Shown in pieces: positions 47,215-57,093 of a stretch of DNA of 62,668 bases (the stretch's first letter is position 1; every line of letters starts with the position of its first letter). Source of the stretch: an uncultured Hyphomicrobiales bacterium (GTDB lineage Bacteria > Pseudomonadota > Alphaproteobacteria > Rhizobiales > TMED25). The position numbers were made by a program, and so were the translations under genes. Under the pieces are notes generated by a model. The model ran no database searches, was not told the origin of the DNA, and was given only the letters and a program-made list of their open reading frames with translations. Location of the stretch: positions 1-62,668 of the forward strand of contig CAJIYR010000002.1 of the NCBI GenBank assembly GCA_905181735.1, in the 5' to 3' direction.

Positions 47215-47790
47215 ATGAACAATACATTTATACACCCCAATAGATTAAGAGGTTACTTTTCAATCGGTGCAGAAAATATATCTAAACCAATGAATTTAGG
47301 GAATTTATTTAGATCTGCCCATGCATTTGGTGCGAATTCAGTTTTTACAATCTCACCACATAAAAAAGTATCCAATAATATGCAGGCTATGAATAAGTCG
47401 GATACATCAAAGTCTACCGAACATCTTCCTTATTATGAATGGGAATCAGTTGAGAAAATGCAAATTCCAAAAGGATGCGAAATAGTAGGAATTGAGCTTC
47501 TCGAAGATGCTAAAGAATTGCCAAGCTTCAGACATCCCATGAGGGCAACTTATGTTCTTGGTGCTGAAGCAGGATCCCTATCTGAATCGATGATAGAGCG
47601 TTGCGATCACATTATAAAAATACCAACTACTTTTTCAATTAATGTCGCAATAGCTGGAGCAATCGTAATGTATGACAGAGTAAGGAGTCTTGGAAAATTT
47701 CCTAGACCTCCAGTTACGTCAAGAGGAATAGAAGAAGAAATATCCGAACATCTTTACGGAAAATCAATAAATTTAACCCATAATAGATAA
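47215..47790 (+). CDS. SpoU/TrmH-family RNA 2'-O-methyltransferase
   Basis: About 191 residues of SPOUT fold. Three motifs are visible: NLGNLFRSAHAFGA, YVLGAEAGSLSE and IPTTFSINVAIAGAIVMYD. The protein is short, with no extra N-terminal RNA-binding domain. The target (tRNA or rRNA ribose) is unknown. I take the ATG at 47215 because the frame further upstream overlaps the dehydratase gene. Confidence 0.9.
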   Translation: MNNTFIHPNRLRGYFSIGAENISKPMNLGNLFRSAHAFGANSVFTISPHKKVSNNMQAMNKSDTSKSTEHLPYYEWESVEKMQIPKGCEIVGIELLEDAKELPSFRHPMRATYVLGAEAGSLSESMIERCDHIIKIPTTFSINVAIAGAIVMYDRVRSLGKFPRPPVTSRGIEEEISEHLYGKSINLTHNR

Positions 47791-47804
47791 TTAAAGGAGC
47801 TAAC

Positions 47805-48311
47805 ATGTTAAAAAAAGTAATAACGTTAATTTTATCTATATTTATTCTTATGGTTAATATAAACCCCAGTCTGGCTGAACCTATTCTCAAAGGCAAGTAT
47901 GGTGATTGGAATGTTTTTATTAACCCTGACACCGACAGTCAAATGTGCTTCATAGCTAGTAAACCAATAAAACAAATACCTTCATCAAAAAGCTGGGACC
48001 CAACTTTCTATATAACAACATTTGGTGAAGCATCCAATGAACCAAGTGTGAGCGCTGGTTATAATTATAAAAACGAAACGCAAGCAAGTATAAAAATATT
48101 AGAATACACATTCCTATTGTCAACCAATGGACAGGGAGCTTGGCTTGGAACGGTAAAAGAAGAAGAAAAATTAATTGATGCTATGAAAAAAGGGGCTTCA
48201 ATGGTAGTAAAAGGTGAATCAGAATTCAATACATTGACTACAGATACCTATTCGCTTAAAGGGGTAACAAGAAGCATTCTAGAAATGAATAAATTATGCC
48301 CAATCAAATAA
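47805..48311 (+). CDS. Invasion-associated locus B (IalB)-family exported protein
   Basis: A 168-residue protein with a signal peptide (basic MLKKVIT, hydrophobic core to about 22, cleavage after SLA) and the IalB core: KYGDWNVFINPD, QMCFIASKPIKQIP and DTYSLKGVTRSILEMNKLC, including paired cysteines. The family is periplasmic or outer-membrane associated. Despite its name it is common in free-living alphaproteobacteria, typically directly before rlmN as here. AAGGAG precedes the start. Confidence 0.88.
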   Translation: MLKKVITLILSIFILMVNINPSLAEPILKGKYGDWNVFINPDTDSQMCFIASKPIKQIPSSKSWDPTFYITTFGEASNEPSVSAGYNYKNETQASIKILEYTFLLSTNGQGAWLGTVKEEEKLIDAMKKGASMVVKGESEFNTLTTDTYSLKGVTRSILEMNKLCPIK

Positions 48312-48326
48312 AAAATATTTAAACCC

Positions 48327-49499
48327 ATGCAACAGGATATAAATTTAAATAATGGATTAAACTCATCAGAAGCTGTCGGTAATCTGGACCCTCTGTACGG
48401 CATTAGTCGCGAAGACCTGTTATTAAATTTATCTTCTCTAGATATTATACCTGACAAGCAAATACCAATGCGTATCAAGCAATTGTGGAATTGGACTTAT
48501 GTAAACGGTGTTGATAATATCAATTCAATGCAAAATATATCAAAACCAATCAGAGATAGATTGAAAGATATATACACATTGCATAGACCGAAAATTGTTA
48601 CAGAACAAAAATCTTCAGACGGTACCGTCAAATGGTTAATAGCTCTAGAAGATAAGCTTGGAAATTCAAGTGGCAATGAGATTGAAACAGTTTATATTCC
48701 AGACGGGAAAAGAGGAACATTATGTTTGTCTAGCCAAATTGGATGTACATTGAATTGTTCATTTTGTTTCACAGGGACCCAAAAACTTGTCAGGAATTTA
48801 TCTACTTTTGAAATATTATCTCAAATCTTAATTGCTAGGGATAGGTTGGATGATTGGCACAAAAACAATTTGAATGGACAAAGAAAGATTACAAATATTG
48901 TTATGATGGGGATGGGAGAACCTCTTTATAACTTTGAAGCTGTCAAAAATGCTTTACTAATTGCTTCGGATGGAGATGGTCTGGCAATCTCAAAACGTAG
49001 AATTACTTTATCAACTTCAGGTGTTGTGCCAATGATTGAAAAAGTTGCAACAGAAATTGGGGTAATGCTTGCTATATCATTGCATTCGGTATCGGATGAA
49101 ATTAGAGATAAATTGGTACCTATAAATAAAAAATATCCTATAAAAGAATTATTAAAAGCCTGCAAAAATTTTCCAGGTTTAAAAAATTCTAGTAGAATTA
49201 CATTTGAATACGTTATGCTGAAAGACATTAACGATAGTGAATATGACGCAAAAAAATTAGTAAAAATGTTAGAAGACATCCCTTCAAAAATTAATATAAT
49301 TCCATTTAATCCATGGCCAGGATCTAATTATAAATGCTCTGATTCTAAGCAAATTAAAAAATTTGCAGATATATTAAACAATGCTGGGTTTTCTAGTCCT
49401 ATTCGTAGACCGAGAGGTAGTGATATAATGGCCGCTTGCGGACAATTAAAATCATCAAGCGAAAGAATCCGCACTAATAAAATAATTAATGAATTTTAA
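48327..49499 (+). CDS. rlmN: Dual-specificity 23S rRNA/tRNA adenine-C2 methyltransferase RlmN
   Basis: A 390-residue radical-SAM methyltransferase making m2A2503 in 23S rRNA and m2A37 in some tRNAs. The cluster cysteines are C140, C144 and C147 ([12 protein letters not shown]), and the methyl-carrying C371 is in DIMAACGQL. Other marks are [12 protein letters not shown] and [13 protein letters not shown]. It follows the IalB-family gene by 15 bases. Confidence 0.97.
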   Translation: MQQDINLNNGLNSSEAVGNLDPLYGISREDLLLNLSSLDIIPDKQIPMRIKQLWNWTYVNGVDNINSMQNISKPIRDRLKDIYTLHRPKIVTEQKSSDGTVKWLIALEDKLGNSSGNEIETVYIPDGKRGTLCLSSQIGCTLNCSFCFTGTQKLVRNLSTFEILSQILIARDRLDDWHKNNLNGQRKITNIVMMGMGEPLYNFEAVKNALLIASDGDGLAISKRRITLSTSGVVPMIEKVATEIGVMLAISLHSVSDEIRDKLVPINKKYPIKELLKACKNFPGLKNSSRITFEYVMLKDINDSEYDAKKLVKMLEDIPSKINIIPFNPWPGSNYKCSDSKQIKKFADILNNAGFSSPIRRPRGSDIMAACGQLKSSSERIRTNKIINEF

Positions 49500-49548
49500 T
49501 CTATTTTATATTAATTATAACAATATTCGATAAATTTGGTGGTAGAAG

Positions 49549-50763
49549 ATGAAAAAAATAAAAAAAGTTGTATTAGCTTATTCTGGTGGATTAGACACAT
49601 CTATAATACTTAAATGGTTACAAACTGAATATAATTGTGAAGTGGTGACTTTTACAGCCGATCTTGGTCAAGGAGAAGAAATAGAACCAGCCAGAAAAAA
49701 AGCAGAACTACTTGGGATAAAAGAAATATATATTGAAGATCTAAAGGAAGAGTTTGTAAAAGATTATGTATTCCCAATGTTTAGAGCCAATACTGTCTAT
49801 GAGGGTCAGTATTTACTTGGCACTGCAATAGCTAGACCTTTAATAGCAAAAAGACAAATTGAAATAGCGCTAGAAACCGATGCTGACGCAGTTTGTCATG
49901 GCGCTACGGGAAAAGGGAACGATCAGATAAGATTTGAACTTGGGTATTATTCATTAAACCCCAATATAAATGTAATAGCTCCTTGGAGAGAGTGGGGATT
50001 GAGTTCTAGAAGCAAGCTGATAGAATTTGCAGAAAAAAATCAAATACCTATTCCTAAGGATAAAAGAGGAGAAGCTCCATTTTCAGTTGATTCAAATATA
50101 CTACACACATCATCAGAGGGTAAAATCATTGAAGATCCTTCAATACCATGCCCAGAATTTGTATACCAAAGAACTTTATCGATCGATCAAGCAAACAACG
50201 AACCTGCTGATATTTCCATAACATTTGAAAAAGGTGACCCTGTATCTATTAATGGAGAGAGTTTATCTCCAGCTAATCTGTTGGAAAAACTTAATATTTA
50301 TGGCAAAGAAAATGGAATAGGCAGACTTGATATAATTGAAAATAGATTTGTTGGAATGAAAAGTAGAGGTGTATACGAAACGCCTGGTGGCACTATACTT
50401 CTAAAAGCTCACAGGGCAATAGAGGAATTAACCCTTGATTCAGGCGCAGCTCATCTTAAGGATGAATTGATGCCTAAATATGCAAAATTAATATATAATG
50501 GATTATGGTTTTCTCCTGAAAGAATTATGTTACAGAAAGCAATTGATATATCTCAAGAATTTGTAAGTGGAACAATTAAATTGAGGCTGCATAAAGGAAA
50601 TATTCTGACCTTAGAAAGATCGAGTACTAACTCATTATATGACCATGATCTAGTTAGTTTTGAGGATTCTATAAATGATTATAACCAAAAAGACGCCGAA
50701 GGTTTTATTAAATTGAATGCGCTGAGATTAAAATTAATAAGCAAGAGAAACAATAAAAAATAA
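49549..50763 (+). CDS. argG: Argininosuccinate synthase
   Basis: A 404-residue enzyme condensing citrulline and aspartate with ATP. The ATP pyrophosphatase loop is [14 protein letters not shown], and [15 protein letters not shown] and [10 protein letters not shown] are diagnostic. It follows rlmN by 49 bases and converges with folD seven bases on. GGTGG or a weaker AAGATG sequence is the probable ribosome site. Confidence 0.97.
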   Translation: MKKIKKVVLAYSGGLDTSIILKWLQTEYNCEVVTFTADLGQGEEIEPARKKAELLGIKEIYIEDLKEEFVKDYVFPMFRANTVYEGQYLLGTAIARPLIAKRQIEIALETDADAVCHGATGKGNDQIRFELGYYSLNPNINVIAPWREWGLSSRSKLIEFAEKNQIPIPKDKRGEAPFSVDSNILHTSSEGKIIEDPSIPCPEFVYQRTLSIDQANNEPADISITFEKGDPVSINGESLSPANLLEKLNIYGKENGIGRLDIIENRFVGMKSRGVYETPGGTILLKAHRAIEELTLDSGAAHLKDELMPKYAKLIYNGLWFSPERIMLQKAIDISQEFVSGTIKLRLHKGNILTLERSSTNSLYDHDLVSFEDSINDYNQKDAEGFIKLNALRLKLISKRNNKK

Positions 50764-50770
50764 ACTTAAT

Positions 50771-51667
50771 TTATTGATTAATGTTATGCTGTAGTTTTGT
50801 TGCTAGAATAGTATTTCTCATCAAACACGCAACAGTCATAAGCCCTACACCTCCTGGAACTGGAGTGATAGCGGAAACCACTTGTGTAGCAGAATCAAAT
50901 TCAACGTCTCCAACAAGACGACTTTTTATTGTACCATCTTTTGTATATGATATTCTGTTCATACCAACATCTATAACAACAGAGCCTTTCTTAATCAGGT
51001 TCCCTTTAATATAATTTGGGATACCGACTGCAGCAATTATAATATCAGCATTTAATGTAAGCTGATCTATGTTAGTTGTTTTTGAATGAGCATGAGTAAC
51101 CGTACAGTCTGCATTTAGCAATAATTGTGCCATTGGCTTTCCAACTAAATTTGACCTTCCTATAACTAATGCATTTTTTCCAGATAAATTAATACCAATA
51201 CTCTCAAGCATTATCATACATCCTTGAGGTGTACACGGAACTAATCCGTTAATTTGATTCAACAATTTTCCTGCATTGATAGGATGTAATCCATCTACAT
51301 CTTTTGCGGGATCAATTTCATTTATCACTAATTGCTTATTTATATGATTGGGTAATGGAAACTGTACTAAGATTCCATTCAGATCATTATCATTATTTAA
51401 TTTACCTATTAATTCTAATAATTCTGTTTCTTTAACTATTGATTCCAATTTATATTCAATTGACCTTATGCCAACCTCATCACATGTACGTTTCTTATTC
51501 CTGACATAAACTTGGCTTGCAGGATCATCTCCAACAAGCACAACTGCTAAGGATGGAATAATAGAATTCAATTTTAATTTTTCTATTTCATGCTTGACGT
51601 CTACTAACACAGACGCGGAAACAACTTTTCCATCAATTAATGTATATTTATTTGTTAAATCGTTCAA
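50771..51667 (-). CDS. folD: Methylenetetrahydrofolate dehydrogenase/cyclohydrolase
   Basis: A 298-residue bifunctional enzyme of one-carbon metabolism. Motifs are YVRNKKRTC with the catalytic lysine, VQFPLPNH, KDVDGLHP, PCTPQG, GRSNLVGKP for NADP and TPVPGGVG. It is 28 bases after the YggT gene on the same strand. Confidence 0.97.
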   Translation of the reverse strand: MNDLTNKYTLIDGKVVSASVLVDVKHEIEKLKLNSIIPSLAVVLVGDDPASQVYVRNKKRTCDEVGIRSIEYKLESIVKETELLELIGKLNNDNDLNGILVQFPLPNHINKQLVINEIDPAKDVDGLHPINAGKLLNQINGLVPCTPQGCMIMLESIGINLSGKNALVIGRSNLVGKPMAQLLLNADCTVTHAHSKTTNIDQLTLNADIIIAAVGIPNYIKGNLIKKGSVVIDVGMNRISYTKDGTIKSRLVGDVEFDSATQVVSAITPVPGGVGLMTVACLMRNTILATKLQHNINQ

Positions 51668-51695
51668 TTTATCTGCTCTTATTTATGTTTTTCTA

Positions 51696-51983
51696 TTATA
51701 AATTAATTATAAGCATATGAATAACATCCTTCATCAATATCAAGAAAAAAATTGCTATTACCATTGAAAAATCAAGACCACCAATATTTGGAATTCTCTT
51801 TCTTATTGGACGCAAAAGAGGATCAGTTAATTTATAAAACAAATCCCTTAACACATTAACAGCATAACTTCTTGTATCTAATATTTTAAAATGCACCAAC
51901 CAAGTTAATAATGCATTTAACCCCAACAAATATATGTAAACTAATACAATCCATTGAATGAACATTAAAGTCTGATAAAACAT
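51696..51983 (-). CDS. YggT-family membrane protein
   Basis: A 95-residue membrane protein with two hydrophobic segments (about 5-30 and 70-92) and the family core DLFYKLTDPLLRPIRKRIPNIGGLDFS (about 46-72). Function is not known; relatives link to osmotic stress and cell division in some bacteria. It is just upstream of folD. Confidence 0.9.
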   Translation of the reverse strand: MFYQTLMFIQWIVLVYIYLLGLNALLTWLVHFKILDTRSYAVNVLRDLFYKLTDPLLRPIRKRIPNIGGLDFSMVIAIFFLILMKDVIHMLIINL

Positions 51984-52091
51984 GATAAAGCCTTCTTTTT
52001 TTATTTTGAATAAAATATAAAATACTTAAAAAATCAATAAAACCGCTTATTTATGACTTTCTTATAAGGCATTTATCAGTTTATAGAAAGT

Positions 52092-52865
52092 TTATTTTTT
52101 ATAAAACACTCTTGCCAGAAGTATTGATATCTCATAAAGAAATATGATTGGTGTTGCAAGCATCACTTGGCTAATAACATCTGGTGGCGTTAAAATCGCA
52201 GAGGCAATAAATGCTATTAATATCGCATATTTTCTTCTTTTAGCCAGCCATTCTGATGTTATAAATCCAGCTTTAATTAACAATAATAATATAATTGGCA
52301 ATTGGAAGCATAATCCAAATGCAATAATTAATCTCATCACCAAAGACAGATATTCAGAAATTCTTGGCTCTATTTCTATTGGCAGCGTGCTTAATGAAGA
52401 ATTTATTTCAAATGATAAGAAAAATTCCCAAGCAAGGGGCATCACTAAGTAATAAACAATCGAGGCCCCTAACAAAAAAAGAAACGGTGTAGCTATTATA
52501 AATGGTAATAAAACCTTTCTCTCATTTTTATATAAACCAGGCGCGATAAATCTCCATATTTGGGTTAATATAATTGGCAAAGATACAATAATAGAAATAA
52601 AGAAAGCTACTTTAATTTGTGTAAAAAAACCTTCATGCAGTGCAGTGAATATCATTCTCCCACCGCGCTCCTCTAATAGAACTGCTAATGGTTTTTGCAG
52701 AAACATGTAAACAAGATCTGAAAAACTCACCGGAGGACTGCCTAATTTAACTAAACATAAAAAGAAAATAACAAAGAAAACTAAAGCGCTAACTAGCAAT
52801 CTTGTTCTTAACTCAACAAGGTGCCCGTATAAGGACATTTTTTTATCTGGGACACTGTCGTTCAT
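52092..52865 (-). CDS. tatC: Sec-independent protein translocase TatC
   Basis: A 257-residue six-span membrane protein that receives twin-arginine signal peptides. The N-terminal HLVELRTRLLVSA and IWRFIAPGLYKNERK are diagnostic. It follows tatB by 76 bases in the tatABC order. The exported binding protein at 13796 is an in-window client. Confidence 0.95.
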   Translation of the reverse strand: MNDSVPDKKMSLYGHLVELRTRLLVSALVFFVIFFLCLVKLGSPPVSFSDLVYMFLQKPLAVLLEERGGRMIFTALHEGFFTQIKVAFFISIIVSLPIILTQIWRFIAPGLYKNERKVLLPFIIATPFLFLLGASIVYYLVMPLAWEFFLSFEINSSLSTLPIEIEPRISEYLSLVMRLIIAFGLCFQLPIILLLLIKAGFITSEWLAKRRKYAILIAFIASAILTPPDVISQVMLATPIIFLYEISILLARVFYKK

Positions 52866-52941
52866 AATTTATTTTCTTATACTTAAAAACGTTAATAAAT
52901 TATTCCAAGAAACATACTGTGAGCATATATATTCATGGATT

Positions 52942-53226
52942 CTACTTATCGTCGTCGGAGATAATTTTCTTAATTTTCATTACGTCTTCTTTTATTTCTG
53001 TACCAAAATCACTATCTTTTATTTTCTTAATACTTTTTTTAATCCCATCAATATCTTTCTCATCACCAATAGATTCTAAGCCGGAAATAAATTGATTAGA
53101 AATTTTCTTTATCTTTTTTATTGAATTAAAAAACCAATTTAATGCCACTGGTAATTCTTTAGGGCCAATGACGACAAGCAATACCAATGAAATTATCAAA
53201 AATTCTTGCCAACCAAGATCAAACAT
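52942..53226 (-). CDS. tatB: Sec-independent protein translocase TatB
   Basis: A 94-residue protein with an N-terminal membrane helix ending VVIGPKELPVALNW, the GPKELP hinge typical of TatB, then an amphipathic helix and a lysine-rich tail. It forms the receptor with TatC. Confidence 0.92.
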   Translation of the reverse strand: MFDLGWQEFLIISLVLLVVIGPKELPVALNWFFNSIKKIKKISNQFISGLESIGDEKDIDGIKKSIKKIKDSDFGTEIKEDVMKIKKIISDDDK

Positions 53227-53253
53227 AAGCAGCTATTCCTATTTGTATGACTT

Positions 53254-53457
53254 TTAAACCGAATCTTTTTTCTTATTTTTCTTACTTTTGTCATCTTCTA
53301 GTGCATCAGATTGATCTTTGTCCTTAATGCCTTCCTTAAAATTTTTAAATCCAACGCCAATGTCACCCATTAATCTAGAAATTTTACCTGGTCTTGCAAA
53401 TAATAAGACAACAATCAGACCGACCACGAGCCATTGCCATATACCTGTAATACCCAT
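53254..53457 (-). CDS. tatA: Sec-independent protein translocase TatA
   Basis: A 67-residue pore-forming subunit: one helix (about 6-21), then an amphipathic helix (GKISRLMGDIGVGFKNFKEGI) and an acidic/basic tail. The hinge usually reads FG; here it is FARPGK, so the conserved glycine is replaced by alanine. It is 27 bases before tatB. Confidence 0.92.
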   Translation of the reverse strand: MGITGIWQWLVVGLIVVLLFARPGKISRLMGDIGVGFKNFKEGIKDKDQSDALEDDKSKKNKKKDSV

Positions 53458-53698
53458 TTTATTATTCCTCTTATATATATTATATATTTAAATTGTTATT
53501 TTTAAATATAGCGTTTCATTATATACTAATTATTAGCACAAAATTTGACAGTTTATATTAACTGACAATTTTCAAAAAAATTACTTTGATATCTAAATTC
53601 ATCTCCATTATTATTAATTATAATAATATAAAAATATACATTTAGTAAGAATAATTTTATAATAATATTAAATACACAATATTCACCTAGGTATCCTT

Positions 53699-53977
53699 AT
53701 GTTCAATAAAATAAAAACTATTATTAGTGGCAGCAGCTCTTCACCTGAAATAATTTATAAAGATTTTACAATCATTCCAAAACCAAGAAAAGTTGATGGT
53801 TCTTGGCTTACCGTTGGTATTATTAGAAAAACTATAGATAATAGTATTCAGGAAAAAGAATTTATAAGGACTGATAACTTTGCTTCTAAACATGATGCCT
53901 CAGATTGCGCGGCTAGAAAAGCTAAAATTATTATTGATGAAATGGGTGATAAGATATTTGAAGTTGATTGGCTATAA
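53699..53977 (+). CDS. HlyU-family protein
   Basis: A 92-residue protein matching the HlyU family (PF10115 as I recall it): EIIYKDFTIIPKPRK, GIIRK, KEFIRTDNFASKHDASDCAARKAKIIIDEMG (about 57-87) and FEVDWL. The Vibrio protein of that name is an unrelated-looking winged-helix activator, so the label does not imply function. It stands alone between tatA and a terminator; a 241-base gene-free gap precedes it, in which I see only A+T-rich sequence. Confidence 0.8.
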   Translation: MFNKIKTIISGSSSSPEIIYKDFTIIPKPRKVDGSWLTVGIIRKTIDNSIQEKEFIRTDNFASKHDASDCAARKAKIIIDEMGDKIFEVDWL

Positions 53978-53982
53978 AAAAT

Positions 53983-54027
53983 AGTAGGCTCAATTAAAAT
54001 TAATCTTTGATGTCAACTGAGCCTACT
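53983..54027. terminator. Bidirectional terminator hairpin
   Basis: A perfect 10-bp inverted repeat, AGTAGGCTCA and TGAGCCTACT, with a 25-base loop, lies between convergent genes. On the minus strand the stem is followed by ATTTTTTATAG, a good T run; on the plus strand by only TTAAG. It should end the amidohydrolase-family transcript and perhaps also the HlyU one. Confidence 0.75.
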
Positions 54028-54041
54028 TAAGATATATTAGC

Positions 54042-55127
54042 TTATTTAAAGTAATCTTTATCAATTTTCATTAAAGACAAAGCGTTTAAACCGCAGATAT
54101 TTTCTCTTTCCTTCTCAGATAGTCCGTCTACTTGATAAACATGTTCAACTGGATTAAACTCAGCCATATCAAAAGGATAGTCTGTACCAAGAATTATACG
54201 ATCAGACCCAAATCTACTAATTAAGTAACTAAGTTGTTCTTTAGAAAAAACTAATGTGTCAAAATAGAATTTTGATAAATAAACACTTGGTTTTTGATGA
54301 ATCTTATCACGACAATCAGGTCTTGCCCCATATGCATGATCCATACGTGCCGAATAATGTGATGCAAAAGCACCTCCGTGACTTAGTACAAATTTTAAAT
54401 CAGGAAACATCTCCATTACACCGCCAAAAATTAGATAATGAACACCAACTGTTGTATCGAGCGGATTACCAATAATATTCATCATATGATGCTTGGCTAA
54501 CCTTGGGCTAGAAAAAGACGAAGGATGAATTAATATAGGTATATCGAGTTCTTGAGCAGCTTCCCAAAAAGGAAATAATCTAGGAGAATCCAATTCTTCA
54601 GTCTCGGTAACTCTTGCGCCTATCTGCAAACCCTTAAACCCAAGCTCATTAATACACCTTTTCATCTCTTTAATTGCTAAGTCTGTATCCTGCATCGGAA
54701 CAGTACCTAACCCAACATGAGAACCTTTATAATCCTTAATATTGTCAGCTATCCCGTCATTAACAATTTGACTAGATTCATGGCCTAAAGAAGGATCTGT
54801 AGAATAGTAAAACTGGCGTGGCGCGCAAGATACTGCAGCCACATCTACTTGCATATCTTTCATATCTGGTAGGCGACGATCTATATCAATTAAATAAGGC
54901 GCTCTTTCTTGATGATGCTTTAAAGTTTGTTGCTTTGACGCTTCATCAGCAAACCTTAATTGTACATTAGAATCATCGGGTATTTGACTTCCAATTAAAT
55001 CATCGGCTGCCGTGATTCTCATATGAATATGAAAATCCACAGTTGTAGTTTTTGGACGAGGACTATCTTCCAGATGGTCTCTTCCTGCAGTAGGGCCATA
55101 TGGTTTCATTGGTATATCGTGTTTCAT
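54042..55127 (-). CDS. Amidohydrolase-family protein (ACMSD-like)
   Basis: A 361-residue amidohydrolase_2 protein. Metal-ligand positions are DFHIHM (HxH), H in ILIHPSS, H in SHGGAF and D in GTDYPFD. Unlike the decarboxylase-like protein at 19680 it keeps the HxH motif, so it fits the 2-amino-3-carboxymuconate-6-semialdehyde decarboxylase subtype or a hydrolase. It is a lone gene with a terminator behind it. Substrate unknown. Confidence 0.85.
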   Translation of the reverse strand: MKHDIPMKPYGPTAGRDHLEDSPRPKTTTVDFHIHMRITAADDLIGSQIPDDSNVQLRFADEASKQQTLKHHQERAPYLIDIDRRLPDMKDMQVDVAAVSCAPRQFYYSTDPSLGHESSQIVNDGIADNIKDYKGSHVGLGTVPMQDTDLAIKEMKRCINELGFKGLQIGARVTETEELDSPRLFPFWEAAQELDIPILIHPSSFSSPRLAKHHMMNIIGNPLDTTVGVHYLIFGGVMEMFPDLKFVLSHGGAFASHYSARMDHAYGARPDCRDKIHQKPSVYLSKFYFDTLVFSKEQLSYLISRFGSDRIILGTDYPFDMAEFNPVEHVYQVDGLSEKERENICGLNALSLMKIDKDYFK

Positions 55128-55262
55128 TATATAATCTCCATAATTTATTAATATAACAAGGATATATTACATATATAGTAAAGTAAATTATGAACTTCAG
55201 AGCTTTTCCGAAACATATTAAAAGTGCATTTATCAGGACAACAAAAGAATAATATTAATTAA

Positions 55263-55667
55263 CTATTGGATAATAGATCTTGTAACAATATATCCTGCAC
55301 AGGCTGAAAAACCTGTAAGAATAGTGCCCCACAGTATATCAACAAAAGTTATAATTATTGGCCAGTTCTTTACTGTTGAATAATTAGTCATGTCATAAGT
55401 TAAGTAAGCAAAAAATCCAAATAAACTACCGTATATCAGTGCAGTGCTTGCTGAATTTATTTTAAATGCAGGTGAAATAGCAAAAATAACAATACCAATT
55501 ACATATATTAAGTAAAAAATACCAGCAGCAATAAAGTTTGGTTTTTCGGCTAACAGATAACCTAAATTATTAAAGTAAAATTTCTTCGCAACAATTCCCA
55601 ACCATATGGCATCTATCGATAAAAATATTAAAGCTGTTATAAAATATGATATTAAATATTTTTGCAT
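55263..55667 (-). CDS. DUF2177 membrane protein in the RpoE-ChrR gene neighbourhood
   Basis: A 134-residue protein with four hydrophobic segments, beginning ISYFITALIFLSIDAIWLG and containing GFFAYLTYDMTNYSTVK, the core of DUF2177. Function is unknown. It diverges from the FAD oxidoreductase gene over a 108-base spacer that holds paired TGATCT-N16-CGTA elements, one pointing to each gene. AAGGAG precedes the ATG. In other alphaproteobacteria this family turns up in the same oxidative-stress gene group. Confidence 0.85.
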   Translation of the reverse strand: MQKYLISYFITALIFLSIDAIWLGIVAKKFYFNNLGYLLAEKPNFIAAGIFYLIYVIGIVIFAISPAFKINSASTALIYGSLFGFFAYLTYDMTNYSTVKNWPIIITFVDILWGTILTGFSACAGYIVTRSIIQ

Positions 55668-55689
55668 TTAATTTACTCCTTATTTCCTA

Positions 55690-55715
55690 TACGACATACA
55701 TTAAGAAAAAGATCA
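55690..55715 (-). promoter_or_regulatory. Candidate RpoE-type promoter for the DUF2177 gene
   Basis: On the minus strand TGATCT (55715-55710) is followed after 16 bases by CGTA (55693-55690). The -10 element lies 22 bases before the start codon. It shares the AATGTA and TCGTA positions with the opposite promoter. Confidence 0.65.
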
Positions 55716-55721
55716 ATTATA

Positions 55722-55747
55722 TGATCTATAGAAGAATGTAATTCGTA
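55722..55747 (+). promoter_or_regulatory. Candidate RpoE-type promoter for the FAD oxidoreductase-DUF1365-cfa operon
   Basis: TGATCT (55722-55727) is followed after 16 bases by CGTA (55744-55747), 28 bases before the start codon. The -35 boxes of this and the opposite promoter form the palindrome AGATCA-N6-TGATCT, so both cannot be occupied at once. Confidence 0.65.
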
Positions 55748-55775
55748 ATAGTAGTAACTTCACAATGGATATTAA

Positions 55776-57056
55776 ATGATTAAAAAAAAAATAGCAATAA
55801 TTGGCTCTGGAATATCCGGGCTATCTGCGGCTTGGCTTCTATCAAAAGATCATGAAGTAACAGTATATGAAAAAAATAATTATGCCGGAGGACATGCTAA
55901 TACAGTCAAGGTACCAACAGATGACGGTGATGTGTTTGTTGATACCGGATTCATAGTTTTCAATAAAAAAAATTATCTAAATCTAACAGAGTTGTTCAAA
56001 AAACTTAATGTTAAAATCCATAATACTATAATGAGCTTTTCCCTATCAGTAGATAATGGGAGCTATGAATATTCAGGTTCTGGAGCATTAGGATATTTTG
56101 GTCAATTTTCTAATATTATAAACCCGTATCATTGGTATTTACTCTATGAAGTAAATAGATTTTTTTCTAATGCTGAGAATAATGTAAAAAAATATAGCAA
56201 AGATATTACAATCGGTAGTTTTTTAGAAAATGAGAAGTATTCACAAATATTTATAAAAAGACATATACTTCCGATGGGAGCTGCAATCTGGTCTTCTGAT
56301 CCCAATGAAATGCTCAACTATCCAGCACATAACTTTATTGCCTTCTATGCAAATCATGGGATGTTAAACTTTAAGAATAGACCATCTTGGAATACCGTTT
56401 TTAATGGAAGTAAAAACTATATCAGCAAAATTATTTCTAATTCAGATTTTGATTTAAAATTAAATACAGCAATAAAGAAAATAAAAAGAAATTCCAAGGG
56501 TGTTGAGATTATAGATATAAACAACAATACAGTAAACTTTGATCATGTAGTATTAGCTTCTCATGCAGACCAATCACTGGTTTTGCTAACCGATCCAAGC
56601 GAAAATGAGAAAAAAATATTAAGTGCATTTCGTTATCAGAAAAATATTGCAGTATTGCACAAAGATGAGAAACAGATGCCAAAAAGAAAAAAATTATGGT
56701 CAAGTTGGAATTATCTTAAAAAAAATCATAAACATTCTGAAAAATTGTCAGTAACATATTGGCTAAACAATCTGCAAGAGCTAAACACAACACAAGAACT
56801 ATTTATTACTATAAATCCGACTCATCGTATCCCAATTGATCTAATAATAAATCAGTATATTTATGAACATCCCATATTTGATAATAAAGCAATTCAATCA
56901 CAAGAATCGTTATCTAAAATACAAGGGATAGATAATACTTGGTATTGCGGTAGTTATATGGGATATGGCTTTCATGAAGATGGCATTAAGAGTGGACTAA
57001 ATGTTGCCGAATTACTTGGTTCAAGAAAACGACCGTGGTCATTTGCAGATAAATAA
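55776..57056 (+). CDS. FAD-dependent amine-oxidase-like oxidoreductase
   Basis: A 426-residue flavoprotein: FAD-binding GSGISGLSAAWLL (9-21), YEKNNYAGGHANTV, VDTGFIVFN and the C-terminal FAD segment TWYCGSYMGYGFHEDGI. The family is the one found beside DUF1365 and a cyclopropane-synthase-like methyltransferase in RpoE-ChrR regulons, where in Rhodobacter sphaeroides the group is linked with furan fatty-acid formation; a desaturase-like role on phospholipid acyl chains is therefore inferred. It opens the plus-strand operon. Confidence 0.88.
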   Translation: MIKKKIAIIGSGISGLSAAWLLSKDHEVTVYEKNNYAGGHANTVKVPTDDGDVFVDTGFIVFNKKNYLNLTELFKKLNVKIHNTIMSFSLSVDNGSYEYSGSGALGYFGQFSNIINPYHWYLLYEVNRFFSNAENNVKKYSKDITIGSFLENEKYSQIFIKRHILPMGAAIWSSDPNEMLNYPAHNFIAFYANHGMLNFKNRPSWNTVFNGSKNYISKIISNSDFDLKLNTAIKKIKRNSKGVEIIDINNNTVNFDHVVLASHADQSLVLLTDPSENEKKILSAFRYQKNIAVLHKDEKQMPKRKKLWSSWNYLKKNHKHSEKLSVTYWLNNLQELNTTQELFITINPTHRIPIDLIINQYIYEHPIFDNKAIQSQESLSKIQGIDNTWYCGSYMGYGFHEDGIKSGLNVAELLGSRKRPWSFADK

Positions 57057-57093
57057 AATATAATCACATAAAATATAATCTGAGTAATCTATT

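Noticed and set aside
55765-55779. A five-codon leader (ATG GAT ATT AAA TGA) overlapping the FAD oxidoreductase start
   Set aside because: It could couple translation, but it is too short to tell from chance and has no ribosome site of its own.
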